The translations under genes were made by a program, and so were the position numbers. A DNA stretch of 64,000 nt from Lithospermum erythrorhizon (lineage: Eukaryota > Streptophyta > Magnoliopsida > Boraginales > Boraginaceae): NCBI GenBank assembly GCA_019722365.1, contig JADFUC010000892.1, forward strand, positions 186,001-250,000. The letters are read 5' to 3'. A model generated the notes under the pieces. The model had not been told where the DNA came from. It was given only the letters and a program-made list of their open reading frames with translations, and searched no databases. Of this stretch, positions 50,504 to 63,726 are shown piece by piece. The number at the start of each line of letters is the position of its first letter. Within the stretch, counting starts at the first letter, position 1.

Positions 50504-51824
50504 TGAAAATCATAGTAGCAACATATTCTTCTGTACTTCTCATGTTTAAATGCTTTTATAGATGAGTAGTTGGCTCTGACATATGGAACTGTCTGAATTG
50601 TTCCTGAAATACTAAGCATACAAGTATTGAAACTAAGATCCTTTAAGGTTTCAAGTTGACCATTTGAAGTTGGTGTCACCAATAGTCCCTACACAATCTT
50701 TGAGTGATATTGGATTCAACTAAGTAAAATTATGATAATCTAAACACACTCTTAGGTTCTTGATAAATCCTTATCTCAGTTCCTGGTTCAGATATGACAA
50801 GGCCATATACAATGGATAATTTCTCATAATGAACATTATGTAAAATGGCTACTATTTGACTCCCAAACATTGAAGCATCATTTCACTCAGCTTCTGCTAC
50901 AACTGAAAACACCACAGCCTCAAATCAATAGTGGAATCAAAGCGGCCGCCTTTCTTTACCATGTCGCAAAAAACAATACACCACTCGGTTAAAAACAGAT
51001 CTTTATCAACCCAGAGAGAATGGTGTTCCAGGAAATAGTATCTGGCTCAGACACATACCATCGAACATTTTTATAGGAGTCTCCAGTTTTTCTAAGTTTT
51101 AGTTACATATTTACCAAGGCTGACCCCACATAACAATCCAAGGCATAAAGGGAAATTATAACAAAATTCCCCTAATCAAAGCATACCATGAATCGAAATT
51201 CTAACTGTTACATACCCATAAGACTATACTGTCTATATAACAAAAGAATAGGTGAAATTATAAGACACAATGAGGTCTTTTGCAAGTAAGCATAAAGGGA
51301 ACACAAGGGGACAATTGTTCTGGGAAAGGCCTCTGATAAAAACATTGTAAAAGAAGTCCTGCGTTCTTAATCAGGCTCTATCCAAGAGCGTCGGACGCTA
51401 ATAAACCGGTCTCCAATATGAAATTAACCAAACATACTTCGCTTAAAACAATTTCAACTATACCTTTTTGTTTTGTTTAAAATGAATGTTTGCTATAAGA
51501 TAAGAGTATATAAGATACTTCTGTGTCAACTACCTCTCTTCATTTCTCATTATTTTTCCTATAATAAGAATCACTTTACATATACAAAGCAAAGAGCAGT
51601 TGCTCTAGCATGCATAAGCATTCAATGAACCAATTATATCTACTCGCTAATGTGAAACAAAACTGAGAAACTAGGGAACATGAAAAAAACAATGAACTCA
51701 TTTACACACCACTCTTAAGGGAGGGTTTTCGGGGTCAATTTCTTGCCTGAGCTGCAAACAAGGGGGATGTTAGCATTGTTCTCGGAGAAGCCATAAATCT
51801 CGAGTGTTAATTCACTTTTCGGGT
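50504..51824. other. Convergent intergenic region
   Basis: Lies between the CesA relic and the 3' end of the QWRF gene. The 51.7-51.9 kb part is probably the QWRF 3' UTR. No gene, RNA or repeat recognised in the remainder. Confidence 0.5.
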
Positions 51825-54800
51825 TCAGCTGAGCCGCAAGCATTGTCTCAACTGTATCAGATTAGTCTTAAGGCTATATTCTTCAACCTGAAATAGCAAA
51901 AAGTAATTAGATGACTGTCAGTATATCGAAGCATGTCAATGAGTAACACTAGGTTTGCTTTTGAAGATTCAAGATTATTTAAGGTGACAGGTACAAGATA
52001 ATGACAGTACTCTCTAGGATATATTCAATTGAAACGTCACATAAAAAACTGTTAGTTATACTAGACACCATCTTTACGCAATACAAATAAAATTTCTAAT
52101 GAATTGAAACATGGAGTATTTCAGCAGTGAACTTGAGGCTGCTCAGTAGGCAACTAGGCATACAAGAGACTTCTGATGAAGCCGTTGTATGATTATTCGA
52201 GCACATCAGGCATATACCACAAAACAAATTACAGTAAAACAATCCATGATCATTTTGGATATAGTGATATACTATTATCAAGATCCAACGTGTTCAAGTA
52301 CATATGTCATTTTGAGGCACCAGAATGACACTAAAAACATAGAAATCACATCTTTTCACCTGCAAAGCTGCTGTAGATGACAACAAAGCTTCACACTCAC
52401 CAAACACGGCTCTCTGTTTAGCTGCTAAATCAGCAAGTTCAGAAATCAGGTAATCCACTCCCTCCATCTGCATATCAGTAAAGCAGGGAAGATTTGATAA
52501 TTGTTCACTTGAGCTGCACTTTTGCACATTAGAATACTAGAGACAAATAAGACCTTAATAGGTCTGGATAACAATATAATCAATGACCTATAATACGACT
52601 ACTTTTGCCAATGTGTAAGCTATATCCGTAGTGAATTAGTGATGAATATTTCTACTTTGAATCTCCAACACAAATGCATCCACCTTCAAGATTTTACATA
52701 AAAAAAAAACTAAATGTCCCATCCCGTATTACATCTATCACACATTTATACTTTTTTTAGCATGCGCCATCGTTCACTATCTTACAAAAACTCATATTTT
52801 AACTATGTTGCAGGACCATTCCACACTTGGCTATATAATTATTTCCAGATTAGACACAAACTTCAAGAAAATTGGAACTAATGCCCAGTCATCAGGTTTG
52901 TACAATTTAGTCAAGATAGAAGCACATATCTGATTTCCAATAAGAAGAAAACGCAAACTGGGTAATGTAACAGGTACTGGACAAATTCAGATGGAGGTAT
53001 GCAGTATAATATTGCAACTGCAGTTTTGCTATTGCTAATATCTTCTACATAGTAAAAACTAAAGGAACAAATTTTAAACAGAAGAAAAAACTCTTTTGCT
53101 AAGTGAACATATAGGTAATGGGCCTTTTTCTGGATTGTTTTTCCATATGAAACAGAAACTAAAAAGACCCTTACAGGGGAAAGCAGAGAACATATTGAGG
53201 ATGCCATCGCCTGCATGTTGTCAACAGCTGAGCAAACAGCAGACTTTACACTTTCTACATCTCCCTGAAAAATTACATATCATGAAATCGATATTTTTTT
53301 CTTTGAAAGCTAAGCCAGACTGATGATTCCAACTCTAGCATACCTTTGCTCCACAAGCAATTGGAAGGCGGAGAGTGCAGTCTCTCAGATCTTGAGTTGC
53401 TAGGCACAGCGAACTCATATGGTCGCTTTCAATTAAAGCCCATTGATCCAGGTATGTCAACTAAAAATATCTCCATTAGTAGAAACTAGAAAGCATCAGA
53501 AATGAACCATATTACATAGAAAGAAGGAAAAATAATATTACATAGCATAATTGGATCAATAGATAGGAACAGAATAATGCTCCTACTAGAAGTGAAGATA
53601 GTACAAAAGTTAAATGTAACCCAATTAATGATACCAATCCAACCTAAGACTCATCTTAATTTTATTTCTTAGCAATTGATTACAGTCATCTGGTGAAATG
53701 TGGAAGTGACTGCATAAAGATTTGGAATTGAGATCCAAATAGAGTGCAAAAAGGATCTAAATTATTGCGTGGTTGCCTATGTAAATATATCAAGAAAGAT
53801 ACACTACCTGTTCAGACGAAACTGAATACAATTTCAGTTTCAGCCTCAGCTGCCGTAGTTCAATTCTTTTCGCAATCAATGAATCCCACATACCAGAGAG
53901 AGTTCTCCACACATTGCACAATATTTTCTGCATCACGAAAGGAAATAAAAGAGAAAATGTAGAATACACGAGAATTATCAATTGCGAATCAACTGAAAAC
54001 AAAGATAAATAACACTGCAATATTACGCCAAAGTGTTCCTTTAATATCAAGTCAAATAAAAAAAGGAGCTGCAGCTAAAGGGGGACTAGAAGTTTCTGCA
54101 ACACTCTGTCCGGAGCCCCAATGCCGATACGCTTTTAGGCTTGTTGGACTGACCCCATATATCATCACGAGTCTTCCCTAGCATGTTTTATCCACACTCA
54201 GTCACTCACAAGCTCCGTGGGTAGATTTCCCAAGGGGTCATCCATCCTAAAAGCACACTTGCAAAACACGCATAACCTTGAAGTCGGTAGGAATTGGGCT
54301 TCCGGAAATAAGGACTGAAGGTTTGAGTAGTTCCAAGCGAATTTTATCTTAACTTACCATATCAGCCATTCAACGGTCGGGGTATTATATTTGAGGATAT
54401 GCATAAGTTAAATAGGGAGTTAAGGAGAATAAGACGGCTATTACTTCTCCCTTTTCCTTCCAATTATAGGATCATGATATACTTATAGCATATGCTTGTT
54501 CTAAAAAGGACAAAGGGCAGCCAGATACATCATAGCTCCATCTATGCTCCGAGTACAGAGAAGGAGATGCGCATTTGTTTCCCTTTAAATTTGTGAAATA
54601 TATAATATATATAAGAAATTCATTAATGCTTTAATTTTCATGTCTACCGAACCGAAGTGTCATACAAATCAATCTTTGCAAGAAAATAAACAAGGAAACC
54701 TCCCAACATACTACTCTAATGTAAAACTCTTGATATAAAACCAACAGACTAAAAGATAACAAGAAACATGGCACCACAGATTTATATGAAATGAACAAAA

Positions 54801-56122
54801 ATGAAATAAATCCTGAGATAGAATGTTAACCTCTGCTTTTATTGTTCGAAATTGTGATACAGCATGTGCCCTAGCATTAGCATACATCCATTGCAAATGC
54901 CTGTTGTATAATAACCTCAACTGATGAGCATCTTCGATGTGATTTGCAGCCTTGTTTCCCTTTTTTATATCTACAATAAAACTGAGCACAGAGGCTGTAC
55001 TACTGGGTTGCCTAGAGGGACTGGATGGTCTTACTCGAGAAGGACTGGACCCTCTCGAAGAAGCAGCACTTATAAACTTTGTTCGAGATGGACTGACTCC
55101 TGTACATAATGAGGATGACAACATGGATGCCTTACTTGGGGATTGTGGGCGAGATACTGAACAAGGTAAAGACTGAGATCTCTGAGCTGAGTTTCTTACA
55201 ATTGAATTATCATCAAGGGAACGGCCCCCCGATCCTCCTCGCAAACTGTCACCAGATGACATGAGCATTAACAAATCACTAGAAGATTTTTGCAAAGGTT
55301 TCCTGGCACCATCTAAAGACAACTTCCTAAAAGAAGGTATGCCTGTTCTTAGTGACGTAGATGAAGCCCGACTTGTCTTATCGGAGAAATCAACGCTCCT
55401 TGTCAACAAAGAGGATGATAATTTTCCACCAGCTCTGGTAGACCACGTATGCTGATCTACAAACCGAGCATTTAAACCATCAGGTCTTGAGTTCTCTGAC
55501 TGATCAACCAAGCTTTTTCCCTTAATAGGACTTCTCTTCTTCTCGGGTGTAGGCTTTCGTGAACCAGGTGTCTTTTCTCCTTGTTTGTGAGTTACATTTG
55601 CTGATGACTTCGAAGTTCTAACAGTAAGAGCTTGAGGAGGTGGTTTCTCTCTTTTACCAACAGGAAGCGAGAATGTATCAGATTGAAAAGATACACTAAG
55701 ACTCCTCATTGTGGATGGCCATAAACCCTCTGGCAACTTGTTTCCAGCTAACTTCTTTGTTTCCAATAGTGCCTCTGCCACAGAGCCCTGCACTGGTGTA
55801 GATGGAGATCGAGTTGAAGGTGATGATGGCCCAGAAGGTCGCAAAGGCATTGTTGGACGCTTTCTTTCAGCAGATATAGATCTCTTTGGGGTCGTAACAG
55901 TTGATGATGCAGATGGTCTTGCGCCATTTGGCGAAGGGCAACGCCTAGCACCAGAAGGTACAGATGGACTAGGTGACCTATACCTAGAGCTAACTTCTCG
56001 AATCCGGGACCGGCCAGTGCTACCATTATTGTTCTTCTCCGCCAGAGCCAATGGCAGCTTGGTGTTTCCACTGTCAAACATTTCTTCCGTAATGCAGCTC
56101 TCTCTGATTCACAAACATCCAT
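51825..56122 (-). CDS. QWRF-motif / AUGMIN subunit 8-like microtubule-associated protein, apparent N-terminal frameshift
   Basis: The QWRF family (EDE1, AUG8, SCO3) binds microtubules and, as augmin subunit 8, recruits gamma-tubulin. Readable exons: 56081-54831, 53927-53808, 53460-53344, 53264-53175, 52467-52360 and 51887-51825, giving 582 residues from ATG 56081 (MFDSGNTKLP). The N-terminal half is basic and Ser/Pro-rich (SSRYRSPSPS). The family motif is present as LQWMYANARA. Downstream VWRTLSGMWDSLIAKRIELR and ALIESDHMSSLCLATQDLRD match the family's helical C-terminal half. An upstream ATG at 56122 opens MDVCESERAALRKK, which looks like the ancestral start but is one base out of frame with the rest after VETP (near 56055). 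Either translation starts at 56081 or this is a frameshifted allele. A Cassandra-like LTR sits in intron 1. Confidence 0.82.
54070..54389 (-). mobile_element. Cassandra-type TRIM LTR (5S-rRNA-like), in intron 1 of the QWRF gene
   Basis: On the minus strand this ~320 bp sequence begins TATAATACCCCGACCG, close to the common TGTAATACCCC LTR start, and ends CTTTAGCTGCA. Inside, GGTTATGCGTGTTTTGCAAG and then AGGATGGATGACCCCTTGGG align in order and spacing with the 5S rRNA internal control region (AGTTAAGCGTGCTTGGGCGA, AGGATGGGTGACCTCCTGGG). Cassandra elements are the known LTR retrotransposons with 5S-derived sequence in the LTR. Only one LTR is visible, and no target duplication is clear, so it is probably an old solo LTR. 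Confidence 0.75.
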
Positions 56123-59100
56123 TCAAATTTTCCAATCTATACAACATTGATTATACCCTTCTCGATACAGAACCAGTAATTAACTACCCACATTTGAACT
56201 AATAGATTCAAACCAGTTTCTCTAAAAGAAGATCTTTTTCCTCTGATATATATGCAAACAAATCTGCCAACAAAATTCACAGCTAAAAGTAAGATACTAC
56301 ACATAATGAAAATAAAAAGTAGTATAAAAGCAAAAAAAGAAATACTAATGAATATGATGTAAAGATTAAACATTGATCAAAACAATCATACATCTTTACA
56401 AACAACACAACCAGATCTCAAGAAAATGCAAACTTCACAAAATTCAACAACAAATCACTGCAAAATAGATCCCTTTAAATCTTTAATCACCCCAATTTAC
56501 TCAAATCCAAGCAGATCAAACCCAATGAAGGGCATTCAACAGATATTATCAATAAAAAACCACCAAAAATCTCTTTTTATTTATTTATAGGTGATGGAGG
56601 AAATACTGACAAACTTTTATATATAAGATGAAAATTAATGACCAATAAAACAAAGCTTTATATCAGACCCTGTAGGGACTAGGATAAAGATGCAAAGATA
56701 ACAAGTGGAATAGTGCAACTAAATCTTTTTTGCTTAAACACAAGAATTTTTTACTTTTTGTCCCCTACTAACTACCAACTACCCCCTCTCTCTATCTCAC
56801 GAGAATGCCATGACTGGCAAAGAAAACAAAAAACACCATACATTCACTCTCACTTTCAATAGCACAAGTGCTTCATTGACTACTGTCACCAAGTCTCCCC
56901 CCAACACTTTCCTCAACTCTCATTTTCATGAAAGAAAAAAGTGGGTTAAATCCATTTTTCCACTAGCAATTTTCCAACATTGTGAAAATTCATTGAGGTA
57001 GATAGATCAAGAATTTAAATGGGTCATCTTGAATTTCAGTAATACAGTAATGCAAACCTCCCTTTCCTTCAGAATGAGATTCGAATCGAAATAAAAGGTG
57101 TTACGCTAGATCATTCTATTATTTCATTTACTTCCTTTAGCTTCGATCTTGTTGGTTGTTTTTGCCATATGCTTATATCAACTTGAAAACATTATTACAA
57201 TGGTGTAACTTTTTGTTTACTTTCATTAAAATAATACTAGGGCTAAATTTTTATGGTATTATTGACCTATTGAAATCCTTTTCAAATACTATCACTCAAA
57301 TATTTCAAATCCTATGTAGTCATCTCAGCCTCGTTATACTTATACACACACCCAACAATACAGATTAAATCAATTATTTTACCCCCCCTCATTCGCAAAG
57401 TCATAATTGGGGAAAGTTTCAGCAAGAAAAATTATCATTTCATTAAAAAAATTACTATTCCTACAGATAAGGTTGCCCTGTAGTCATCTACATGTATTTT
57501 TGGATGTACCGACTTTTAAAATTAGCTTAATAATATAATTTTTGAAGACAAAATCAATTTTTAAAATAACAATTTGATCAAAGAAACATCCAATTTTTAA
57601 AATGTTATGTGAAATCCTACTACTTCCCTATTTATCGAAAAGAGTTTGGTTTGAAAAAATCATTTTTATTTTTTGGTACATGAAACATATATTATAAAAA
57701 TGAAAAAAAATATAAATTTAAAAGGATTTAACAACTGAATTTTCTTAAAAAGTGAATGATAAAATTCTTTTTTTTTTTTTTAATAAAATATTATTTTCAA
57801 AATTTTTGGTGAGACTGCCGCCTTGCCGCTTCCCCTTAATTTCTTTTCAACAATATTGCCCCATGAAATTGATGATACTTTCAGATTTAAGGTGTAACCA
57901 TTTAATCAGACATGAGAACTAAATCATATATAACGAATTGGCTAAATTTCATCCAGACACTTGAACTACGTGCATCATTTCAAATAGGCATTAAACATTT
58001 TAACCTTTCAGATAAACACATTTATGATTTTGGCACCGAACTTTTGGAAAATATATTTTTAGTAATTCAACTCCTTACTTTAACAAGCAACGTGAAGAGA
58101 AAGCAAACAAAAAAAAATTTGAATATATATTACACTTTACTAGCCATTTTTAAAAATAACAAACACTTAATTAGGTAAAATGTTTTTGATGATTTGTGAG
58201 AGAAAAAAACTCTCTTCTCGAGCTAACATGTCGTATTCTTTTAGCTTATCAAGCAAAGATCACATCAGCTATATTCAAGAAACCACAAATTTGGCCGAAT
58301 TTCATCAACAATCAACCTTTGATTTATAGAAATTCTTGTTCTCCTCTAGTTTGTTGACGATAACCGAGAGTGACACCAACGAGGACCCCCCCCATCAATC
58401 TCAAAAATTCTTTTGGCGAAGCAGCATGATTTCAATCGCTGGTAAAACGCTAAGTTTCAATAAGATTAAAAGCCTATCACGACATAGAAAAAATGATGGC
58501 ACATAGACGCAACACGTCATTATATCTTCGACTCAAAAAAGTTTGAGTCCTAAAAATAAGGTTTCACTCCATTTACCTAAAAAACTTGATTCAAATCTCA
58601 TCCGAAAGTTGTCCAAAACTCGTACTCGACTCGACTCAAAAATGTTCACATGTTCTCCATTTCATTCCACTGCGATTCTCCTTTCAATCTCGCCCTCACT
58701 CATCAAATTCCTCATTATGAGGTATTTTTGAAGATTCAACAAAAGAACATACAAATTCACAACTCATTATTAAATTTCAGAAAAACTAATTATTATTTTT
58801 TAATCATACAATTATTAATTTCACAAAAAATTATATTTATTATCAACTAAGAACATAATTATTAATTTCAAAAAATATGTAATACAATCAAAAGAGTCAC
58901 AAATAAATTCGAATAAAACCTCATAACATTATTATTTGAAATCAAAAACATTTATTAAATATATTAACTATTTTGAAATTCAAAAAAATAATATAAAATG
59001 AAAAGATTTATAATATTTACCATCAATATGTGGTTTCTTATAAAAAGATTTGAGGCTTGACATTTAGATTGAGAGGAGGAGAAAGCTTAGTTGAACTGCC

Positions 59101-60132
59101 GAGGCGCAAAACGAAAAGACAGCTGGTATAGCTTTTAGGCTTCTGAAAGCGAAATGAATATCATTTAGCCTATGCTCACGAAATAATAAATGACAGCCGA
59201 TTTCAAGTTTTCGCCTTACTTCTTAGAAGTGTCTTTCCTACTGACGTAAGTTGAACTATTTTTTTGCATGGATTTTGTTGACTGACTATTTATCTAATAT
59301 ATTTTAATAATTATGAATTATTATTAATTTTATAATTTCTAAATTATATTAATAATTTTCGAAATGACGTATTTCTTATGTCTCGAAATCCGATCGAGTA
59401 TAAAATACTGCTTTTATGCCTCCTTGAAACACCGAATCTAATCTTTCAAATCAAATTATCTTCGGAGTCGAGTTATGTATATAGTTTTGGTGGTTTATAC
59501 TATACCATTTTCCTTTGGGATGTTATTATTATTATCACAATGTTTTATTGATGGAAAGTGTACAAAATTATTTAACCGTCCTCACAACATTGATGACTTG
59601 ATATCTGTTGGACCATAACTCTTCCTATGAGTCGTATCTAGTTTGTATAATGAAAGTTGTTTAATGTTAAATAAGGTATTCCCTTCAATTCATTTTAATT
59701 ATTACTGATTTTTCAAATTAAATTTCTCACCATTAATTATTAATTTATTCATTATTCAAAAAATACAAAATTTTATATAATTATTCGCCTTTTTAAAATA
59801 TTTTCATAATATTAATTTTGAATTTTTTAATAATATTATTAAAGAGAATCAAGACAAAGATTTATCTCGAGCATGAAAAATTAATTAAAATGAATTGAAG
59901 GGATTACTATATTAACGATTATGTAATATGCATCAATACGTTACTCTTTAAATGATGGATGTAAGATTTAATGTTTTATTTCTGAAATCATGTGTATTGT
60001 AATGCCATTTTCAACAATGCAATAGCTTGGAACTCTATCAGCTTTACTGATAATCAACCATTTCTTGTAGCATGTTGCCCCCTGTATACCTCATCCACCA
60101 TTATAGAATTTATTACGAACATAATAATAAAA
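56123..60132. other. Intergenic region: QWRF upstream and BBE-like 3' side
   Basis: Divergence is not involved; both flanking genes are on the minus strand. No gene is recognised. About 56160-57150 probably contains the QWRF leader and promoter. A Stowaway-like MITE is at 59679-59904. The rest is AT-rich. Confidence 0.55.
59679..59904. mobile_element. Stowaway-like MITE, 226 bp
   Basis: Left end TTCCCTTCAATTCATTTTAA continuing TTA and right end TAATTAAAATGAATTGAAGG continuing GA are inverted repeats of ~23 bp with one mismatch. TA flanks both sides (59677-59678 and 59905-59906). The interior (TTTATATAATTATTCG, TTTTAAAATATTTTCATAAT, TTAATAATATTATTAAAGAG) matches a degraded relative near 36660-36770. 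Confidence 0.82.
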
Positions 60133-62621
60133 CTAAAGAAGTGGGATGCTCAACTCATTCTTGAAAAAATTTCCAGGATCAACAAGTGTCTTCACGTTAG
60201 CCAGCCTCTTGAAGTTGCCATTGAAGTAATCAGCCCCCCACCTGTTATTAGCTTCATTATAGCTTGTGTTGCCTAAATTGTTTTGTCCCAAATCTAAGTC
60301 CTTATAATTGATGTATGCAGCTCTAGGGGAGTTGGAAACATAAGCCCCAAAGTAGCTGTACAGCTTCCTCATCCATGCTATATAATTTTCGGCTTTCGCG
60401 TTCTCTTCTTCGCTCCAATACACCAAATGCTGGATGCTATATATGTTTCCAGATCTATATGGAAAAGGGATTGCGGATTTCGAAATGTCCTTCATTTTTC
60501 CGCCATATGGTGTGAAAATCACCACGGCTCCAGTTGCTTCTTTCTCAAAGAAGAGGTTCCAAATACCTATAAAAGAGTTCAATTCAATGCAACGAAACTT
60601 AGTTTAGCTAAAAGGTACATAAACAACTGTATCATAAAATTATTACTAGCTAGAAGACTCTTAATGGAGGTATTAAATTTTAGGCTTAAGAGTTTAATTA
60701 CAAATTATTTATTGGTTACGATGCTTCAGATACTCAAAAAAGCTTGAAAGAAGAGATATTACGCAAGAAAGATATTTCCAGTGATAAGAATCCAAGAAAA
60801 TTATTTTGAGAACCACACAAGTTTTGTGCTTCATAACGTACCTTGGCATGCTCACTGATATACTAGCAACAAGAGTTTATCTATAAAGTACCTTGAAATG
60901 CTGATAAAGGAATAGGCTTTGTCACATAATCTGACTTTGCTTTGAAATAACGCCTTGGGTTTATTGATCTATTTTGTAAAGTCTCAAGAGGTTCATTTAT
61001 GGAGAATCCATTGAAGTTTAGTATAGATTGTGCCCAACTCATCTCTGTGCAGTCTTCCTTAACAACTCCCAATTCTGGGAAGCTTTTTTTCAACAAAGGA
61101 AGTAGTTTATCAACTCCACCAAGAAATACTGAGTTAAAGTATACACCTATTGTTGCATCCCCTGTCTCAACTGCACCAATTCTATTGAAAATTGCCCTCA
61201 TTAATAGGTTTGTATCAAATTTATGTGCAATGTTTTGCCATTTATAAATTAGCCCTGTTGCATTTTGTTGCAAAGTCCTTGTAACTGTGAAAACAGTCAC
61301 GGTTTTTGGGACTTGGACTAGCTTTATTTTCCATGACAAAATAATCCCGAAACTCGCACCCCCGCCTCCTCTGACCGCCCAGAATAGATCCTCTCCCATG
61401 GTTTTCCTATCAAGAACTCTGCCATTTACGTCGACTATGCGAGCATCGATGACATTGTCGGCCCCTAGTCCGTATTTCCGGAGTAGCATGCCATACGCTC
61501 CTCCGGCTAGATGCCCGCCTATGCCAATAGTAGGACATACACCTGTACGGTACTTAGTTTGTCATGCAACAATCAAATGAAAAATATAATTGTTCATATA
61601 TTTTTGTGAAATGAAGAGAATGAATGTTGTATGCATACCTGCTGGAAATGCAAGAATTGGACTTGCTTTAGCTATTTTGTAATAAAGTTCGCCAACAATT
61701 GCTCCTGATTGCACCCATGCGGTTCTACTTGCAACATCGATATCAATGGACCTATGGGAGTGACAATGAAGACGATAATAAATATAGCAGTTGCCATCGA
61801 CAAGGCAGGGATCATAAAAAATAGGGGAAAGTGGGATCTAAAATACTAACACCAATGGTCAATTAAATCATTTTTAACATTCAAATGATTTATTGAAAAA
61901 TACAAAGATTCAAGAATAAAATGTAATTTTGTAATATAATTAAATCTTCAACATCATCTAACAACTACTAATTTCATCTCAATTTATCTAAGAAGTTTAA
62001 CTAACCAATTAAAACTACTCATTTTTACCATGATCTATCTTCTTCAAATATTTTTTATAGCGTGCGACATTGTGACATATGAGTATGCAATGTTTACTAT
62101 CTACTTGAATAATATTTAGATGTAAACTTAAGGTTAAGTTGAATGAATTATTGATTCATGGATATTTAATTTAAGGGTCAGGAGTGATGACCCCAGAACT
62201 CTCTGATTCCTAACCTGAGGAGCATCAGGTCAAGGATGACAAATGGAAGTTGAGACACAGAAGAAAGTCCCTCATAGTCATGACCACCACTCCGGATTCG
62301 AATTTCTAAATCAACATCTTTGGCACATTGTACCACAGGAGGCACTTGGGATTCGTCTAGGGGCGTGACAATGACTAGAGGTTTCGGGGTAGAAGGTGAC
62401 GTGAAGCGGAGATTATTTATGCCCAAGTTCAAGATAGTTGAATAGCCTGAATCTCTCCTAGTGTAAGTACTCTTGTTTGGGACAAAAGAGTGGTTTCGAA
62501 GGCGAATGCATTTCAGAAAAGCCTCAGTAGGATCAGCTGTTCTATGTGAACTAGAGCTTGCTATAGCAAAAATAGAAATGGAAACTAAATGGAAGAGTAA
62601 TGCAATGCTAGGGGTTGACAT
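60133..62621 (-). CDS. Berberine bridge enzyme-like FAD-linked oxidase (reticuline oxidase-like)
   Basis: Secreted flavoprotein oxidase of the BBE-like family, which oxidises monolignols, oligosaccharides or alkaloid precursors; the substrate here is unknown. Exons 62621-62215, 61751-61639, 61542-60892 and 60566-60133 join in frame to 534 residues, typical length. I chose Met 62621 ([12 protein letters not shown]) rather than the in-frame Met 7 codons upstream because it gives a normal signal peptide ending near residue 25. Both covalent FAD anchor residues are seen: His114 in [11 protein letters not shown] and Cys176 in [15 protein letters not shown]-binding [20 protein letters not shown] and the C-terminal [20 protein letters not shown] with [16 protein letters not shown] are intact. 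The exon 1 donor (CAG|GTTAGG) explains why exon 1 otherwise reads on into nonsense. No break. Confidence 0.95.
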
Positions 62622-63362
62622 TGTTTGATGTGTAGAGTTCAAGATTTGGATTTGAATTTATAATAAGTGATTGTTACTTAAGATCTAGTCAGGTCCAAAA
62701 TGGCAACTTAGCTTTCCTGAAATTCAGTGGATTATTCTATCCCAAGGTGAACTCCCATAGCATTTGGATCAGCTTCAATATTTGAAGTGATGACTTGTAA
62801 ATGTAAATAAGACAAGATAATCAAGTACTTCCATTTAAATATAGTTAGAAAGTTGGCAAAACTTGTGTACCAAAAATATGTTTATTAGTCAACTATGAAT
62901 ATATTATAAACTATTTATATCATTACATACTTACACAAACGGAACTAATAATTTTTTTTGGCCCCCAATTATTGTCATTTTTCATTTTGAACCTCATACT
63001 ATCAATCCTTTTAATAATCCATCGTCTTTTTAATTTTCTCTATACTATCAACTTGGACCATTAACTTTGACATAAAATCATTAAAGATAAGGGTAAATTG
63101 TGTATATGCAATGACATAACTTAGAAGAAAACAAATTAAAGGGAGACATGTCTCTCAATTATGAAAAATCAAAATCTATTATTCAATTATAAATCATTTA
63201 CTCACTAACATAGTAATTGCCCTCCACACAATTTTGTTTTCATTTTAATTGGTCCAAGTCTTCTTTCCTCTCTTAATATTGGTTCAATAATTTTCAAATA
63301 TATAATGATTTGTTACAATTCAAATAAACTGGACCAACTAGAAGCAATGAACTTGTGGAGAA
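62622..63362. other. Upstream region of the BBE-like gene
   Basis: Probable promoter and leader of the minus-strand oxidase gene. AT-rich, with no other feature that I can support. Confidence 0.5.
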
Positions 63363-63367
63363 AGACG

Positions 63368-63710
63368 TGTAATACCCCGACCCAAATGGGTGATGTGAAT
63401 AACATCGATATTGCTATATCAGATACTACTCATATCATCAAGATACATCTTTCTTTCTTCTGGTCAGCTAAACAAAATTTTGAATTAAAAAGAGACTCAA
63501 AGCTAACGCCCTTCCTATTTTTCAAAAATTAGCTTTATCATTCAAATATGTTAAAGTTTACATAAAATATAGCACCGACAGTTCATCCCCAAGTCTCCCA
63601 ATGAGCCGACTGAGTAAAAATGCTGATGTAAATATTTCAGACGATGCATCAAAATTTATCAATTAATGTACCAACTGTGAGTTTCGATTGGGACGTGGCT
63701 GGGCGTTACA
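63368..63710. mobile_element. Solo LTR with perfect 5-bp target-site duplication
   Basis: Starts TGTAATACCCCGACCCAAAT and ends GGCTGGGCGTTACA, so the termini are TG...CA with a ~10 bp imperfect inverted repeat (TGTAATACCC / GGGCGTTACA). It is flanked on both sides by AGACG (63363-63367 and 63711-63715). No internal domain, primer-binding site or second LTR follows, so it is a solo LTR of 343 bp from an LTR retrotransposon. Confidence 0.88.
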
Positions 63711-63726
63711 AGACGTGTACGGTGCA

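Noticed and set aside
55711..56202. 163-residue plus-strand open frame
   Set aside because: Antisense to the low-complexity first exon of the QWRF gene.
62178..62642. BBE-like gene as a pseudogene, because exon 1 reads into unrelated residues after LMLLR
   Set aside because: A GT donor at 62214 and an acceptor at 61752 restore the expected [13 protein letters not shown] sequence; all four exons join in frame.
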